Positions 1 to 8,782 of a DNA stretch of 64,000 bases are shown here, piece after piece. The position numbers were made by a program, and so were the translations under genes. How positions within the stretch are numbered: the stretch's first letter is position 1; the number at the start of each line of letters is the position of its first letter. Origin of the DNA: Thermoplasmata archaeon (GTDB lineage: Archaea; Thermoplasmatota; Thermoplasmata; Thermoplasmatales; Thermoplasmataceae); assembly GCA_021797555.1 (NCBI GenBank), contig JAJZZM010000005.1, positions 62,001-126,000 on the forward strand, given 5' to 3'. The notes under the pieces were generated by a model that saw only the letters and a list, made by a program, of their open reading frames with translations, made no database searches and was not told where the DNA came from.

Positions 1-1
1 A

Positions 2-910
2 GAAGCATTTTTCGCCCTCGGGATAATAATATTTGTGGTTGTATTTATTTTATGGTCGATCCGTGGGATCACCATACATGATGGGAAATGGAGCCACTGG
101 AACAGCCTTACCAGACTCAGCTTCATTGCACTGATTCCCATAATTTCCTTTGTGATAAATCATATACTTATAGACCTCTACGGGATCAGCAGCCTGATGG
201 CCATACTATCTTTATATAATTATTTCTTCAGCTATTTCCTTGCACTTATACTTGGAATTCTTCTGGGTTACAGGCTTTATACCAAGGAAATAAACAAAGA
301 TGAAATCAACTATGCAATAATAATACCTCCACTGTCAATAGGTACAAGTATATTTCTTGCAACCCCATTGATGGGGTATTATCATGGAAATACTGCACAG
401 ACAATATACTTCCTTGTTTTAATGGGCCTTGGCATATTCTTCTTTCTGTACATATTCATAGGTTCTGTTGCATTATCCGGGCATGTATCCAATAAATCCG
501 GTTCAACACTACCTACGGCAATGCTCCCTGTAGGAGTATCCAGCCTGATAATAATCAATCTTCTTTCAATTACATCCTTCGGAGCAGTAATAGGTAATAT
601 GGTTCTGAACATCGGTACAGTAGAATTCATTTCTATCCTGCTCTGGGGATTTGAAGTCTGGAATTTCCTTGTAATGTTCATTATAATGTTCAGGAAGGAA
701 ACATTCGGATATTTATCGGTATGGGCATACGGTTTCCCTCTGGGCTTATTTGCAACGTCCACCATAAAGCTTGAGGCCGTTACAAAGATTGCAATTCTGG
801 GGTACATATTCTTGTTTATATGGATTGTCCTGATTTTACTCTGGTTCTATGCACTTTTGAATACTTATGTATTTGTGCACAGGCTTGACAGGAACATGAA
901 GGCACAATAA
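2..910 (+). CDS. TDT-family (tellurite-resistance/dicarboxylate, SLAC1-like) transporter, 5' truncated by window edge
   Basis: The reading frame is open from base 2, so the true start lies upstream; the GTG at 35 is only an internal candidate. About 300 codons are visible and form roughly eight to nine hydrophobic segments with short charged loops, such as the GYRLYTKEINKDE loop. Segment pattern and length suggest the TDT/SLAC1 class of ten-helix anion or dicarboxylate transporters in the cytoplasmic membrane. I recognise it from overall pattern, not from a decisive motif, so another polytopic transporter is possible. It ends in TAA and the next gene follows after 69 bases in the same direction. 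Confidence 0.5.
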   Translation, partial: EAFFALGIIIFVVVFILWSIRGITIHDGKWSHWNSLTRLSFIALIPIISFVINHILIDLYGISSLMAILSLYNYFFSYFLALILGILLGYRLYTKEINKDEINYAIIIPPLSIGTSIFLATPLMGYYHGNTAQTIYFLVLMGLGIFFFLYIFIGSVALSGHVSNKSGSTLPTAMLPVGVSSLIIINLLSITSFGAVIGNMVLNIGTVEFISILLWGFEVWNFLVMFIIMFRKETFGYLSVWAYGFPLGLFATSTIKLEAVTKIAILGYIFLFIWIVLILLWFYALLNTYVFVHRLDRNMKAQ

Positions 911-979
911 TCTAAATAAATAATTCTTTTAATTTTTATAGGTTCTTAAAATATTTTTTTCTGATTCTTTTTTGTTCCA

Positions 980-1624
980 ATGATTAAAAATAAGTATAGA
1001 TTAGGATTAAATTCATTAATGTCAGATATGAAATATATATACATCACCGGCGGAATAACGCTTATCCTCATTTGGATTGTTATTATCATTTCGGCTGCAT
1101 TTAATCCATGGTTCAGGGTTACTGGAAACGCCCTAAGCGACCTGGGAGGTGGAAATATGATTCTGAATGGCCATCCTGCGCCAGCATATCCTTACATCTA
1201 TAATGTCGGATTGATAATTGAGGCTATTTTTATAGCAATACTTGCATCACTGTTCCTTTCAAAAAGCAGGAATAAAATAGAAAATGCAGGCATTTCATTT
1301 TTTATGATATCGGCACTGTTTCTTGCTCTTATAGGTATATACCATGAAGGCACATATCCTCATGATTTTGTGTCAATATGGTTTTTTATTCTTGCAAGTA
1401 TTTCTTACATTACAATCGGGATATCACTTATTATAAATAAAATGAAATATGGAATTCCCATAACATTATCAATAATATTTTCATGGATTTTATATGCCAT
1501 GATTCCCTGGCAATCGGTTGCGGAAGATGAAATATTCGGAATAGCAGTTATAGAACTTGTAGTCATTTTCCATATATTCTCATTTAGGAACAGACTGAAT
1601 TATTTTATCACAAGAAAAAATTAG
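980..1624 (+). CDS. DUF998 family membrane protein
   Basis: This 214-residue protein has about six membrane segments. It carries the DUF998 hallmarks: an early WFRVTGNALSDLGG segment (about residues 46-59), then YNVGLI, and later GIYHEGTYPHDF (about 119-130). DUF998 proteins are small integral membrane proteins of unknown function, common in archaea. A second in-frame ATG at 1019 (MSDMKYIY) would give a shorter N-terminus; the first ATG keeps a basic cytoplasmic tail. The stop is TAG, which shows that TAG is used as a normal terminator here. Confidence 0.75.
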   Translation: MIKNKYRLGLNSLMSDMKYIYITGGITLILIWIVIIISAAFNPWFRVTGNALSDLGGGNMILNGHPAPAYPYIYNVGLIIEAIFIAILASLFLSKSRNKIENAGISFFMISALFLALIGIYHEGTYPHDFVSIWFFILASISYITIGISLIINKMKYGIPITLSIIFSWILYAMIPWQSVAEDEIFGIAVIELVVIFHIFSFRNRLNYFITRKN

Positions 1625-1799
1625 CACCTATTATTTGCCGGCATATATTTAAAATGAAAGTGTCCAATAATTATTATTTTATAAACCACAGAAATATATC
1701 ATTTTGACCCTGTTTAATGATTAACATACAACATCAATGGTATGATTCATTATATTCATGCAGATCGTTTCCATATAATCATCAAAGAAAAATACATAA

Positions 1800-1895
1800 C
1801 ACTTGATTCATGGACCATACCTGCCTTTACATAAGGACTTATATTAAATCCTTCAGGGTATTGGCATTCATCTCCACAGGCGTATATTCCCCCCA
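1800..1895 (-). pseudogene. Relic of a TnpB 3' end
   Basis: Read on the minus strand, this stretch matches the C-terminal coding region of the intact TnpB at 6640-6740. The shared words are tacgcctgtggagat, then gaccata/catggtc-type spacing and a recognisable ISPYV-K-G-MV-HES peptide. At least one frameshift separates TPVEMNA from ISPYVK. It is a leftover right end of an IS1341-type (tnpB-only IS200/IS605) element with no function as a protein. Confidence 0.55.
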
Positions 1896-1925
1896 CTCAT
1901 TAGGAAGAATATACCATAACCGGCA

Positions 1926-2095
1926 AATGGAAAATTAGAAAGATTAAATTATGCAATAAAAAGATTAGGGCATTATTTCCCAACATGGGATGCGGCAATT
2001 TATTATTATAATCATGAAAGGATGCATGGTTTATTGTCGACATGTGATAATATAGTTACACTGCAATTGCATATAAAGATAATATGTTGGTAAAA
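1926..2095 (+). pseudogene. Relic of an rve-type (IS3/IS481-like) transposase C-terminus
   Basis: The frame reads NGKLERLNYAIKRLG, then YYYNHERMHGLLS. This is the C-terminal signature of DDE integrase-fold transposases (glutamate in NGKLER, then YN-ERMH-L). A better-preserved relative lies at 62474-62701, and similarity continues into the noncoding flank (atataagtttataaagtata). No start and no upstream catalytic domain remain, so this is a dead fragment marking an old insertion next to the following ATPase gene. Confidence 0.65.
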
Positions 2096-2173
2096 TGAAA
2101 TATATAAGTTTATAAAGTATATAAAGGAAATAATAATTGAATAGCATAACCTTATATGTTTGCACGAACTTTA

Positions 2174-2213
2174 AATAATAGGGGGTATTACTTAATAATA
2201 GGGGGTATTACTA
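2174..2213 (+). repeat. Perfect 20-bp tandem duplication carrying the ribosome-binding region
   Basis: The unit aataatagggggtattact is present twice (2174-2193 and 2194-2213), differing only in the last base. The second copy ends right before the ATG at 2214. Each copy contains a GGGGGT core that could pair with the 16S rRNA tail, so the leader of the ATPase gene has two candidate ribosome-binding sites, only the second at a plausible distance. Confidence 0.85.
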
Positions 2214-3314
2214 ATGCTATTTGACATAACACCAAAGGACAATATTAAAGACCTGTTCGGGCGGGAAAAAGAAATATTATTATTAAAAAGATGCGTTACA
2301 GAACCATTAACAGTAATATACGGAATTAGAAGAACCGGAAAAACCAGTTTATTAAAAAGCGTATTAAATTACATTGAAATGCCCTACATAATAATAGATA
2401 TAAGGGAATTATTCAATGAATCAGGAACCATCAGGGAAAATGAAATATCCTTGAAAATATTAAATGAACTAAAAAAGAATATGAGAATCTCTCAAAAACT
2501 TAAATTCTCCATTGCCGACATCTTATCCAAAATAAATGGCATTGAAATAAACCATTTCAAGATAGATATAGACACATCCAAAAAATATAAATTGAATAAT
2601 ATTCTTGAAATAATTAATGAAATTTCACAGAAAAATAATAATATATTCATCCTGGCAATAGATGAGGCCCAGTATCTAAAGTACAGTGGAAAACGATATA
2701 ATAATGTACTGGCCTGGGCATACGATAATTTAAAAAATATACATATAATAATAACCGGAAGCGAAATCGGAATTTTAGAGGATTTTATTGATATCGAAAA
2801 TACAGAAAGCCCGTTGTTCGGACGAATGATAAATGAAATTAAAATTGACCATTTCGATAATAATGTGTCTTATAACTTTTTAAAATCAGGTTTTGAAGAG
2901 GCCGGACTAAATATAAATGATAATGATGTAAATTCTGCAATAGATGTGCTGGACGGAATAGCAGGATGGCTGACATACTATGGGTATAACCGCACGGTTA
3001 GGAAATTAAATAATTACAATTCAATAAATAATGTCATAGAATATAGCAAAAGATTGATCGACAGCGAGATAAATAAATTAATAAATAATTCCAGGGATAG
3101 GTATATGGCAATAATGGAGGCAATTGCGGCAGGATTAAACAACTGGTCTACAATAAGGGCCTATGTTGCATCAAAAACAGGCTATATATCGTCCACGATT
3201 TTAAACAACCATATAATAAAGCTTCTAAAATATGGATTTATAAAAAAATCTGAAAACAAATATTATATTGAAGACCCATTGATTAAATTAAAATTTATTA
3301 ACAAAAATAAATAA
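2214..3314 (+). CDS. Archaeal ATPase (ATPase_2 / PF01637-like) with C-terminal winged helix
   Basis: This 366-residue protein begins with the FGREKEILLLKR entry motif of archaeal P-loop ATPases. It has Walker A GIRRTGKTS at about residues 37-45 and Walker B IFILAIDEAQ at about 141-150. ITGSEIG at about 180-186 fits sensor 1. The last 90 residues look like a winged helix (IRAYVASKTGYISSTILNNHIIKLLKYGFI). The family is an expanded STAND-related group in archaea with largely unknown roles, often mobile or toxin-like. It stands alone, downstream of a transposase relic and a duplicated leader, which suggests lateral movement. Confidence 0.85.
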   Translation: MLFDITPKDNIKDLFGREKEILLLKRCVTEPLTVIYGIRRTGKTSLLKSVLNYIEMPYIIIDIRELFNESGTIRENEISLKILNELKKNMRISQKLKFSIADILSKINGIEINHFKIDIDTSKKYKLNNILEIINEISQKNNNIFILAIDEAQYLKYSGKRYNNVLAWAYDNLKNIHIIITGSEIGILEDFIDIENTESPLFGRMINEIKIDHFDNNVSYNFLKSGFEEAGLNINDNDVNSAIDVLDGIAGWLTYYGYNRTVRKLNNYNSINNVIEYSKRLIDSEINKLINNSRDRYMAIMEAIAAGLNNWSTIRAYVASKTGYISSTILNNHIIKLLKYGFIKKSENKYYIEDPLIKLKFINKNK

Positions 3315-3753
3315 CAAAAATTTGTGTACTGTTTCCATTTAGCATTTAACTTTTGCAAGCTGGAAGTCTCTGGTTAGCCAGAGTAGGATATTAATAGCTT
3401 TCCACCCGTATATTTGCCTTCACATTTAGTATTATGTTTACACCCCTCTATAATAATATTTGTTAAAAGTTTTCTGTTATAACTAGTTTAAAATTCCGGA
3501 ATCCTAATATTAACATTGCAACAATATGAACTCATTACAGGATATTTTTAAAGAATATTAAAAAAGCTAAATAAAGAGAAAACACAATTATTATAATAGA
3601 TAAAGGTCTCATGAAATAGAAATATTTTTGTTTAACAATCACTATCCAGTATCAGAAAATAAATATAAATAATAATGAATATATTAAAAAGTATTGCAAA
3701 AATAAATATTAACATAAATTTATATAGATTGCAATTATAATAATACGATATAT
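3315..3753. other. Intergenic region with transposon-end relics
   Basis: No intact gene is present. At 3350-3405 the plus strand reads QAGSLWLARVG over a CTCTGG-TTAG-CCAGAG hairpin, resembling the 3' end of tnpB and the right end of the element (compare DESGSLIALA and its hairpin at 6730-6765). At about 3590-3660 there is a degraded copy of the sequence tctcatgaaat-gaaa-atttttgttta also present at 10600-10640 and 19640-19690. Confidence 0.5.
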
Positions 3754-4152
3754 TTGCCGGCAGATGAGGAATATAATCTTTTTATTGAAAAATCAAGGCG
3801 CTATCTTGAGGATGCTATTGATAATTATAATAAGGAATATTATGACCTTTCAATGTTTTCTCTTCATCAATGCCTTGAACTATTTTTCAAGGCTTTATTA
3901 ATAAAAAATGCCGGTGATTTTCCACATACCCACAATATAAGAACTTTGTTGGAAACATTATCGGAAGTCGAAAATGAAAAATGTAGAATAACAATTAAAA
4001 ATTATATAAATAAATATGGATTAGAATTATCCATTTTAACTGATGCTTATATAACATCAAGATATTTTGAGTCAAGTTATGATAAAATTAACATACAAAA
4101 ATTAATAGATATTGTAAGGAATATAAAAGAAGGTATTAAAAATGTTTGCTAA
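3754..4152 (+). CDS. HEPN-domain protein (PF05168 type), partner of the following nucleotidyltransferase
   Basis: This 132-residue all-helical protein matches the HEPN family by AIDNYNKEYYDLSMFSLHQCLELFFKALL (described in pieces: YYDLSMFSLHQ then LELFFKALL), PHTHNIRTLL and AYITSRYFESSYD. The start is TTG at 3754; no in-frame ATG precedes it. It overlaps the MNT gene by 11 bases, as is usual for HEPN-MNT toxin-antitoxin modules. The RNase motif Rx4-6H found in toxic HEPN proteins is not evident, so the exact roles of the two proteins within the pair are inferred. Confidence 0.8.
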   Translation: MPADEEYNLFIEKSRRYLEDAIDNYNKEYYDLSMFSLHQCLELFFKALLIKNAGDFPHTHNIRTLLETLSEVENEKCRITIKNYINKYGLELSILTDAYITSRYFESSYDKINIQKLIDIVRNIKEGIKNVC

Positions 4153-4450
4153 TTTATATAAAAAAAGAAGGGGTATATTCAATAATCTGGATTATAATAT
4201 TAATACGCTTGTTAATATTATAAAAAGAGAGGACCAGAACTCTGAAATTTATTTATTCGGCTCAGTGTTATTAAATAATTATAATATGTCAAGTGATATA
4301 GATATTTTAATAATAACAAATAATAAGGAAAAAATAATGAAATTATTATGGGATAACAGTTATGATGAACCGTTTGAATTTCATATAAAAAATAAGGATG
4401 AGGCAAAAATATATTTTAGGCATATAAAAAATATTAAAAAATTATTATAA
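4142..4450 (+). CDS. Minimal nucleotidyltransferase (MNT)
   Basis: This 102-residue protein carries the polymerase-beta-type nucleotidyltransferase signature: LFGSVLLNNYNMSSDIDILI at about residues 38-57. It gives the GS pair, the ten-residue spacing and the DxD metal ligands. MNT proteins partner HEPN proteins; in studied pairs the MNT adenylylates the HEPN toxin and silences it. The 11-base overlap with the upstream HEPN gene supports translational coupling. Length is normal for the family. Confidence 0.85.
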   Translation: MFANLYKKRRGIFNNLDYNINTLVNIIKREDQNSEIYLFGSVLLNNYNMSSDIDILIITNNKEKIMKLLWDNSYDEPFEFHIKNKDEAKIYFRHIKNIKKLL

Positions 4451-4490
4451 ATATACAATTTATCTAGGTTATAATTTCTTAAATATTAAT

Positions 4491-4625
4491 AAGTTATCCG
4501 CATCGAAAAGATCGGTTTTTGTTATCGATAAAAATGGCATGTTAAGGTAAAAATGGATCAGAGGGGACGCATCAAAGGAGCCGGATTATAAAAAATTGGA
4601 GGGGAAAATTTCAAAATTAAGCTGA
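4491..4625 (+). pseudogene. Relic of a peroxiredoxin (Bcp/AhpC-TSA) C-terminus
   Basis: The frame reads ASKRSVFVIDKNGMLR, then a TAA, then KWI-GDASKEPDYKKLEGKI and a TGA. SVFVIDKNG followed by RYKW and EPDY is the familiar C-terminal half of thioredoxin-fold peroxiredoxins. The TAA sits where tyrosine (TAT/TAC) is expected, a one-base change. The catalytic N-terminal half is absent, so the gene is dead. Confidence 0.6.
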
Positions 4626-4803
4626 GTTTATTTATATTAAAATTATTATTTTTTATAAAATTCAAAATATGTTATATTAATATAAAATGTATCATTTATA
4701 ATAAATTAATCTTATTATTAACTTTCTTATGAACCTTGGAGTTTTGTATATAAAAATCACCACATTTAATATAAATTAGATATTTTGATATGGAAATTTT
4801 ATA

Positions 4804-5165
4804 TTAATTTCTGAAGGACCAGAAATTGTATGCTAATTTTAAATTTATTAACCTTGTAATTATATAATCTTTAAATTTTGTTTCCATGGCCATATTATAC
4901 ATATTTTCAAATGCTGGCAATGATTTTTTAATAAAATCCAATTTTCTTTTTATTAATGTATCAAAATTATTATCGTTTAATGCACTTGTCTGGTTTTCAT
5001 GTATTCTATAAAATGTTAAAATTCTTTTATCAATGTATAAATCAAGACCTGATAAAAGCGAAACCGAAAATAAAAAGCGGTCTATATTTGTAATCTGATT
5101 TTTAAGATATTCGCTATATTTTATAAGTATACTTTTTCTGATTGATATGCAGGAATTATTTACAA
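4804..5165 (-). pseudogene. C-terminal fragment of a GT2 glycosyltransferase, cut off by a TnpB element
   Basis: The minus strand is open for about 120 codons, starting VNNSCISIRKSIL and ending FWSFRN before a TAA. It has no start codon of its own. It continues in frame and sense with the N-terminal glycosyltransferase piece at 6769-7312 once the intervening TnpB element is removed (join ...LESRLA-FVNNSCIS...). The reconstructed protein is about 300 residues, normal for archaeal GT2 enzymes. Confidence 0.7.
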
Positions 5166-5400
5166 ATCAATCCACCAGAAAGAAAGCCACTGAGCTTGCG
5201 ATGTGGATGAATTTCTGGCACATATTATCATATATTTAATAAATGTTAATAAAATTAAATATTTTTATAACTCATGAATAGTTTAATTTTTAAAATAACA
5301 ATAAATTATATATTTTTAGAATAAATATAATAAATAATAATATTTATATAATATTATAATATTATAATATTATAATATTTAAAATAAATCATTGATTAAC

Positions 5401-6756
5401 ATGATTAATACATCAGAAGAGAAAAATAATAAAATAAAAGATTCGTTAAATAAAACCAAAAATAAGAGAAAATCACAGGAAATAGCAATTATCAAAACAA
5501 AGATAGACAATGATAAACTAAATAAAAATACTGTAAAAATATTAAATAGAATATTTTTAGAGGCTAAATGGTTATACAATTATATAATAAATAAAGAATT
5601 CAACAATGATATTTTTAATATAGATTATAAAATAAATAATGTACCAGTATATGTAAAGGACCATTATGAAACAAGAAGATTAAAATATATATCATCTCAA
5701 ATGAAGGAAGAAATCATTGATAGGGCAATAGATAATATAAAAGGATTGCATGAATTAAAGAATAAAGGATTTAAAACAGGAAAATTAAAATTTAAATCAC
5801 ATATAACATCAATACCATTGAAGCAATATAACAATACATATAAAATAATAAATAATAAATATATTAAAATACAGGGAATTAAACAATTATTAAAAGTAAA
5901 TGGTTTGGACAACTTAAAATACTATTTTGAACCTTCTAATGCATTATTAATCAATAAAAATAATAATTATTATATTTATATAACAGCATATAAAAACAAA
6001 TATATTCTGGATAAACCGGTAAATAATCAAAAAATAATATCATTTGACCTTGGAATCAAGAACCAGTTAACATTGTCAAATGGTTTAGTATTAAATTATA
6101 ACATACCAAAATCTAAAAGAGAGAAGAGAATACAGAGAAGATTATCTAAAAAGGTTAAAAACTCCAATAATTATTATAAACTAAAAAATAAATTAAATGT
6201 AGAGCAAACAAAAACAACAAACAAGAGAAAGGATACAGTTAATAAAATAGTTCATTATATATCATCAGATTATAATATAGTAATAACACAGAAGGATAAT
6301 ATTAGAGGGTGGAAGCATCTCTTTGGTAAAAGAATAGAATCTACTGGTATAGGTGGAATAATCGAGGCACTTAAATATAAGGCTTCAACATTTATACTTC
6401 TTAACAGGTTCTTGCCAACAACCAAGGAATGTTCTAAATGCCATAATAAATACAATATAAATTTAGATGAGAGAATATATAAATGTCCTAATTGTGGTTT
6501 TATTATAAATAGAGATTATAATTCTACATTAAATGACATATATTATGGCATTATAAAAATAAATGAATTATTAAAGAATAAATATAATAAAATAAATAAG
6601 GATTTAAAGAAATACAATATAAATGTACTTGCGGAGCGCTTAAGGGAATATACGCCTGTGGAGATTGATGCCCCTGCCCTAGAAGGACTTAAAATAAGTC
6701 CGTATGTAAGGGTAAGCATGGTCGATGAATCAGGAAGCCTCATTGCCTTGGCATGA
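5401..6756 (+). CDS. tnpB: TnpB, RNA-guided nuclease of IS200/IS605-family elements
   Basis: The protein is about 451 residues. It has a RuvC-I motif SFDLGIKNQ (about residues 216-224), the ITQKDNIRGWK segment of the RuvC-II region, a zinc ribbon ECSKCHNKYN...YKCPNCGF, and RuvC-III NRDYNSTLND. The ATG at 5401 is preferred over the TTG at 5392. In the usual TnpB register the RuvC-II acidic residue falls in QKDN, a variant also seen in other members with QDEN. TnpB is guided by an RNA from its own 3' end and cuts the empty donor site, which keeps the element in place. Confidence 0.92.
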   Translation: MINTSEEKNNKIKDSLNKTKNKRKSQEIAIIKTKIDNDKLNKNTVKILNRIFLEAKWLYNYIINKEFNNDIFNIDYKINNVPVYVKDHYETRRLKYISSQMKEEIIDRAIDNIKGLHELKNKGFKTGKLKFKSHITSIPLKQYNNTYKIINNKYIKIQGIKQLLKVNGLDNLKYYFEPSNALLINKNNNYYIYITAYKNKYILDKPVNNQKIISFDLGIKNQLTLSNGLVLNYNIPKSKREKRIQRRLSKKVKNSNNYYKLKNKLNVEQTKTTNKRKDTVNKIVHYISSDYNIVITQKDNIRGWKHLFGKRIESTGIGGIIEALKYKASTFILLNRFLPTTKECSKCHNKYNINLDERIYKCPNCGFIINRDYNSTLNDIYYGIIKINELLKNKYNKINKDLKKYNINVLAERLREYTPVEIDAPALEGLKISPYVRVSMVDESGSLIALA

Positions 6757-6768
6757 GGTAGCTCACAT
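6600..6768 (+). ncRNA. Probable omega (re)RNA of the TnpB element
   Basis: In IS200/IS605 elements the guide RNA is made from the 3' end of tnpB and the element's right end. The guide then reads into flanking DNA. Here the region ends in a hairpin (GCCTCAT and ATGAGG arms around GCCTTGGC) just before the right junction. A guide starting at about 6769 would read the glycosyltransferase gene. Position and existence follow from family knowledge and the visible hairpin. Confidence 0.35.
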
Positions 6769-7312
6769 ACGCCAGCCTGCTTTCAAGAAAATATAATTTT
6801 TTTAATTTTTCACTGTTTTTTATTCTCATTGTTTTATATTCAGGGGAACTTATTAATTTATTATGTATAATATTATTATTATATAAAACGATGTAATTAT
6901 TGTGAAAATATCCTATGCCTTTATCCTGGAATATATTATACACAATTTCTAATTTGTTTTTATCAATTAGATCATCATCATCCAAAAAAACCAGAACATC
7001 ACCGGCAGAATACTGCAGTGCAAGATACGGATAATATCCCTCTATTCCTGAACTTACTATATTTTTTATATTATTTATTTCAATAAAATCATCTATTATA
7101 TCATCGTTAAAATTTTTTATTACAATAATTTCGTAATATTTTTTATCTAATGTCTGGTTTAAAGCACTTTTAATAGCATTTAATAAAAACTCCTTTCTGT
7201 TATATGCCGTAATTATTAATGAAATAAATGGCGTATTTCTATTGATATTATGATTATCCGGTTCTGTATATGGTTTCATATAAATTCTCCATTTTATTTT
7301 TAAATATTTCAA
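6769..7312 (-). pseudogene. N-terminal part of a GT2 family glycosyltransferase, truncated by the TnpB element
   Basis: The fragment has the GT-A fold start of family 2: FISLIITAYNRKEFLLNAIKS, and further on DVLVFLDDDD with the metal-binding acidic run. It breaks off at ...LYFLESRLA, where the frame runs into the TnpB element and stops soon after. The start may be the ATG at 7279 (MKPYTEPDNH) rather than 7312. It overlaps the 3' end of the upstream glycosyltransferase, so the two were once a cell-surface glycan operon. Both are now broken. Confidence 0.8.
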
Positions 7313-8324
7313 ATGAATATTTTTTTGCCTCTATTAAACCATTCTTTTTAAGCTCATCTTTTCTTTCCAATGCCTCATTTATTCCATTATACAATGAATT
7401 AACATCATACGGATTTATAAATACAGCATTATTATTTGATACCTCCCTTAATACAGCTATATCAGATGCAACAACAGGCAAACCAGTTTTAAATGCCTCT
7501 ATTACCGGAAGGCCCTCTCCCTCCTCAAGCGACGGAAATAATAATAAATCGCATGCATTGTATAATTTATTTAATGTTTCATCATCTATATTATTAAAAT
7601 TAATGCTGTTTCCAACAGGAGTTCCAACCCTTATTATGCAGTATTTATCATCAATGATATTATTTAATTTATACACTGCATCAAAATTTTTTCTAAAAAC
7701 GCTGTTGGAAACACTAAGAATCAAAATCTTGTCCCTGGGTAAATTCAATTCACCCCTTATTGTGCTTTTATCCTCATTTAAAATATAAAATTATTCAGAA
7801 ACTGGAATGTTTATAACATATATATTGCCATTATATCCCCATTTTAATAATGATTTTTTAACATAATTTGTATTTACGGCAATAAATTTTGAATGCATGG
7901 CATATTTATTAAAAATATATTTTTCATATAATTTTGATATTTTTTCCATAAATTTTTTGCCGTTGTTGTAATATAAATTCGATTTAAACTGAGAAAACGG
8001 GTTGTCATGAACTGTAAATAATACGTTTTTATTATTATAAAATAGTACATCCCTCTGCGATGTATAATGGTATATTATATTTTCACCACTTAACTATTTA
8101 AGGTAATCTGTTAAATTTTTATGGGATATTAATGGCAGTAGAGTATTAAATTTACTGTTTTTAAATTTCCATGAATAATCATTACCATTATGATTATATT
8201 CCCATTTTTTCGCATTATCCACAACATTAATAATATGCGTGTTATCAAGCCTGCCAAGCATCTGTACATATCTAAAAATGGCTGTGCATGGATTCCAGAA
8301 GTTTATTATAATTTTTTTTAGCAT
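7254..8324 (-). pseudogene. GT4 family (GT-B fold) glycosyltransferase with two in-frame stop codons
   Basis: One continuous minus-strand frame of about 357 codons starts MLKKIIINFWNPC at 8324 and ends YETIYRTG. It is interrupted by TAG at 8094-8096 and TAA at 7791-7793. The C-terminal half shows the GT4 donor-binding signature LFPSLEEGEGLPVIEAF and GLPVVASDI; the central part includes LFTVHDNPFSQ and NKYAMHSKFIAVN. Because all three pieces share one frame, the damage is two nonsense substitutions, not indels. It probably transferred sugars to a surface glycan or lipid. Confidence 0.8.
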
Positions 8325-8503
8325 TTTAGACCTTATTATAATATAAATTTTAACTTTTTATATTTTATAATATTAATATTGTATAATTTTTGCATTTAGG
8401 ATAAAATAATAAAATCAAACAGCATAATTTTATCATTAAATAACTAAATAGTATATATTAATATAAAATTAAAAGTTTTTATATAATTATAATTTATATT
8501 AAT

Positions 8504-8782
8504 ATGATTAATGATTTATATGAAAAATGGGATAATGGAAGCACTATTGAAAAGGATTTTATTCAGGGCTATGATAAACTTCCGGAGTTTCTGGATAAAT
8601 TATATTCAAAATTAAAAATAGATCTAAATAAGGATATAAAACCATATGAGGCATATTTCAGCATAATTAAAATAAATAATTTTGTAAATTCTATTTTACA
8701 GGGAAGGCCGGATATTATTGATACTATTGGCCACTGGTTTGAACATAAAAAAAGGATTCGGAGGTTATATCTAAAAAAATAG
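8504..8782 (+). CDS. Small hypothetical protein (92 aa)
   Basis: I do not recognise a family. The predicted protein is mostly helical with a charged C-terminus (HKKRIRRLYLKK). The ATG is preceded at about 25-30 bases by a TTTATATAATTATA stretch, which fits a TATA box for a leaderless archaeal transcript and supports expression. It stands alone between decayed glycosyltransferases and an ATPase gene. The stop is TAG. Confidence 0.5.
   Translation: MINDLYEKWDNGSTIEKDFIQGYDKLPEFLDKLYSKLKIDLNKDIKPYEAYFSIIKINNFVNSILQGRPDIIDTIGHWFEHKKRIRRLYLKK

Larger units (their letters stand above)
1625..2173. other. Intergenic patchwork of transposon relics
   Basis: No intact gene is present. The segment holds a decayed TnpB 3' end on the minus strand (about 1800-1895) and a decayed rve-type transposase 3' end on the plus strand (1926-2095), both listed separately. 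The rest is AT-rich DNA without a supported feature. Confidence 0.7.
4451..5165. other. Intergenic region with two gene relics
   Basis: This stretch has no intact gene. It contains a peroxiredoxin C-terminal relic on the plus strand (4491-4625) and the severed C-terminal part of a glycosyltransferase on the minus strand (4804-5165). Between them is AT-rich DNA with no supported feature. Confidence 0.7.
5166..6768 (+). mobile_element. IS1341-type (tnpB-only IS200/IS605 family) insertion element inside a glycosyltransferase gene
   Basis: The boundaries are inferred from the point where the two glycosyltransferase fragments rejoin in frame, so each end is uncertain by a few bases. The element carries one gene, tnpB, and no tnpA. 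No target duplication or terminal inverted repeat is expected for this family. The left junction follows ...ttatttacaa; a TTTAC-like sequence there could be the target-adjacent motif. The right end has a GCCTCAT-GCCTTGGC-ATGAGG hairpin at about 6737-6757. Confidence 0.7.

Noticed and set aside
3355-3420. Possible small structured RNA around ctctggttagccagag
   Set aside because: The hairpin together with the QAGSL reading is better explained as the right end of an old TnpB element.
7270-7788. 172-codon plus-strand frame opposite the GT4 pseudogene
   Set aside because: The minus strand carries the glycosyltransferase signature over the same region; the plus-strand product is low-complexity and unrelated to any family.
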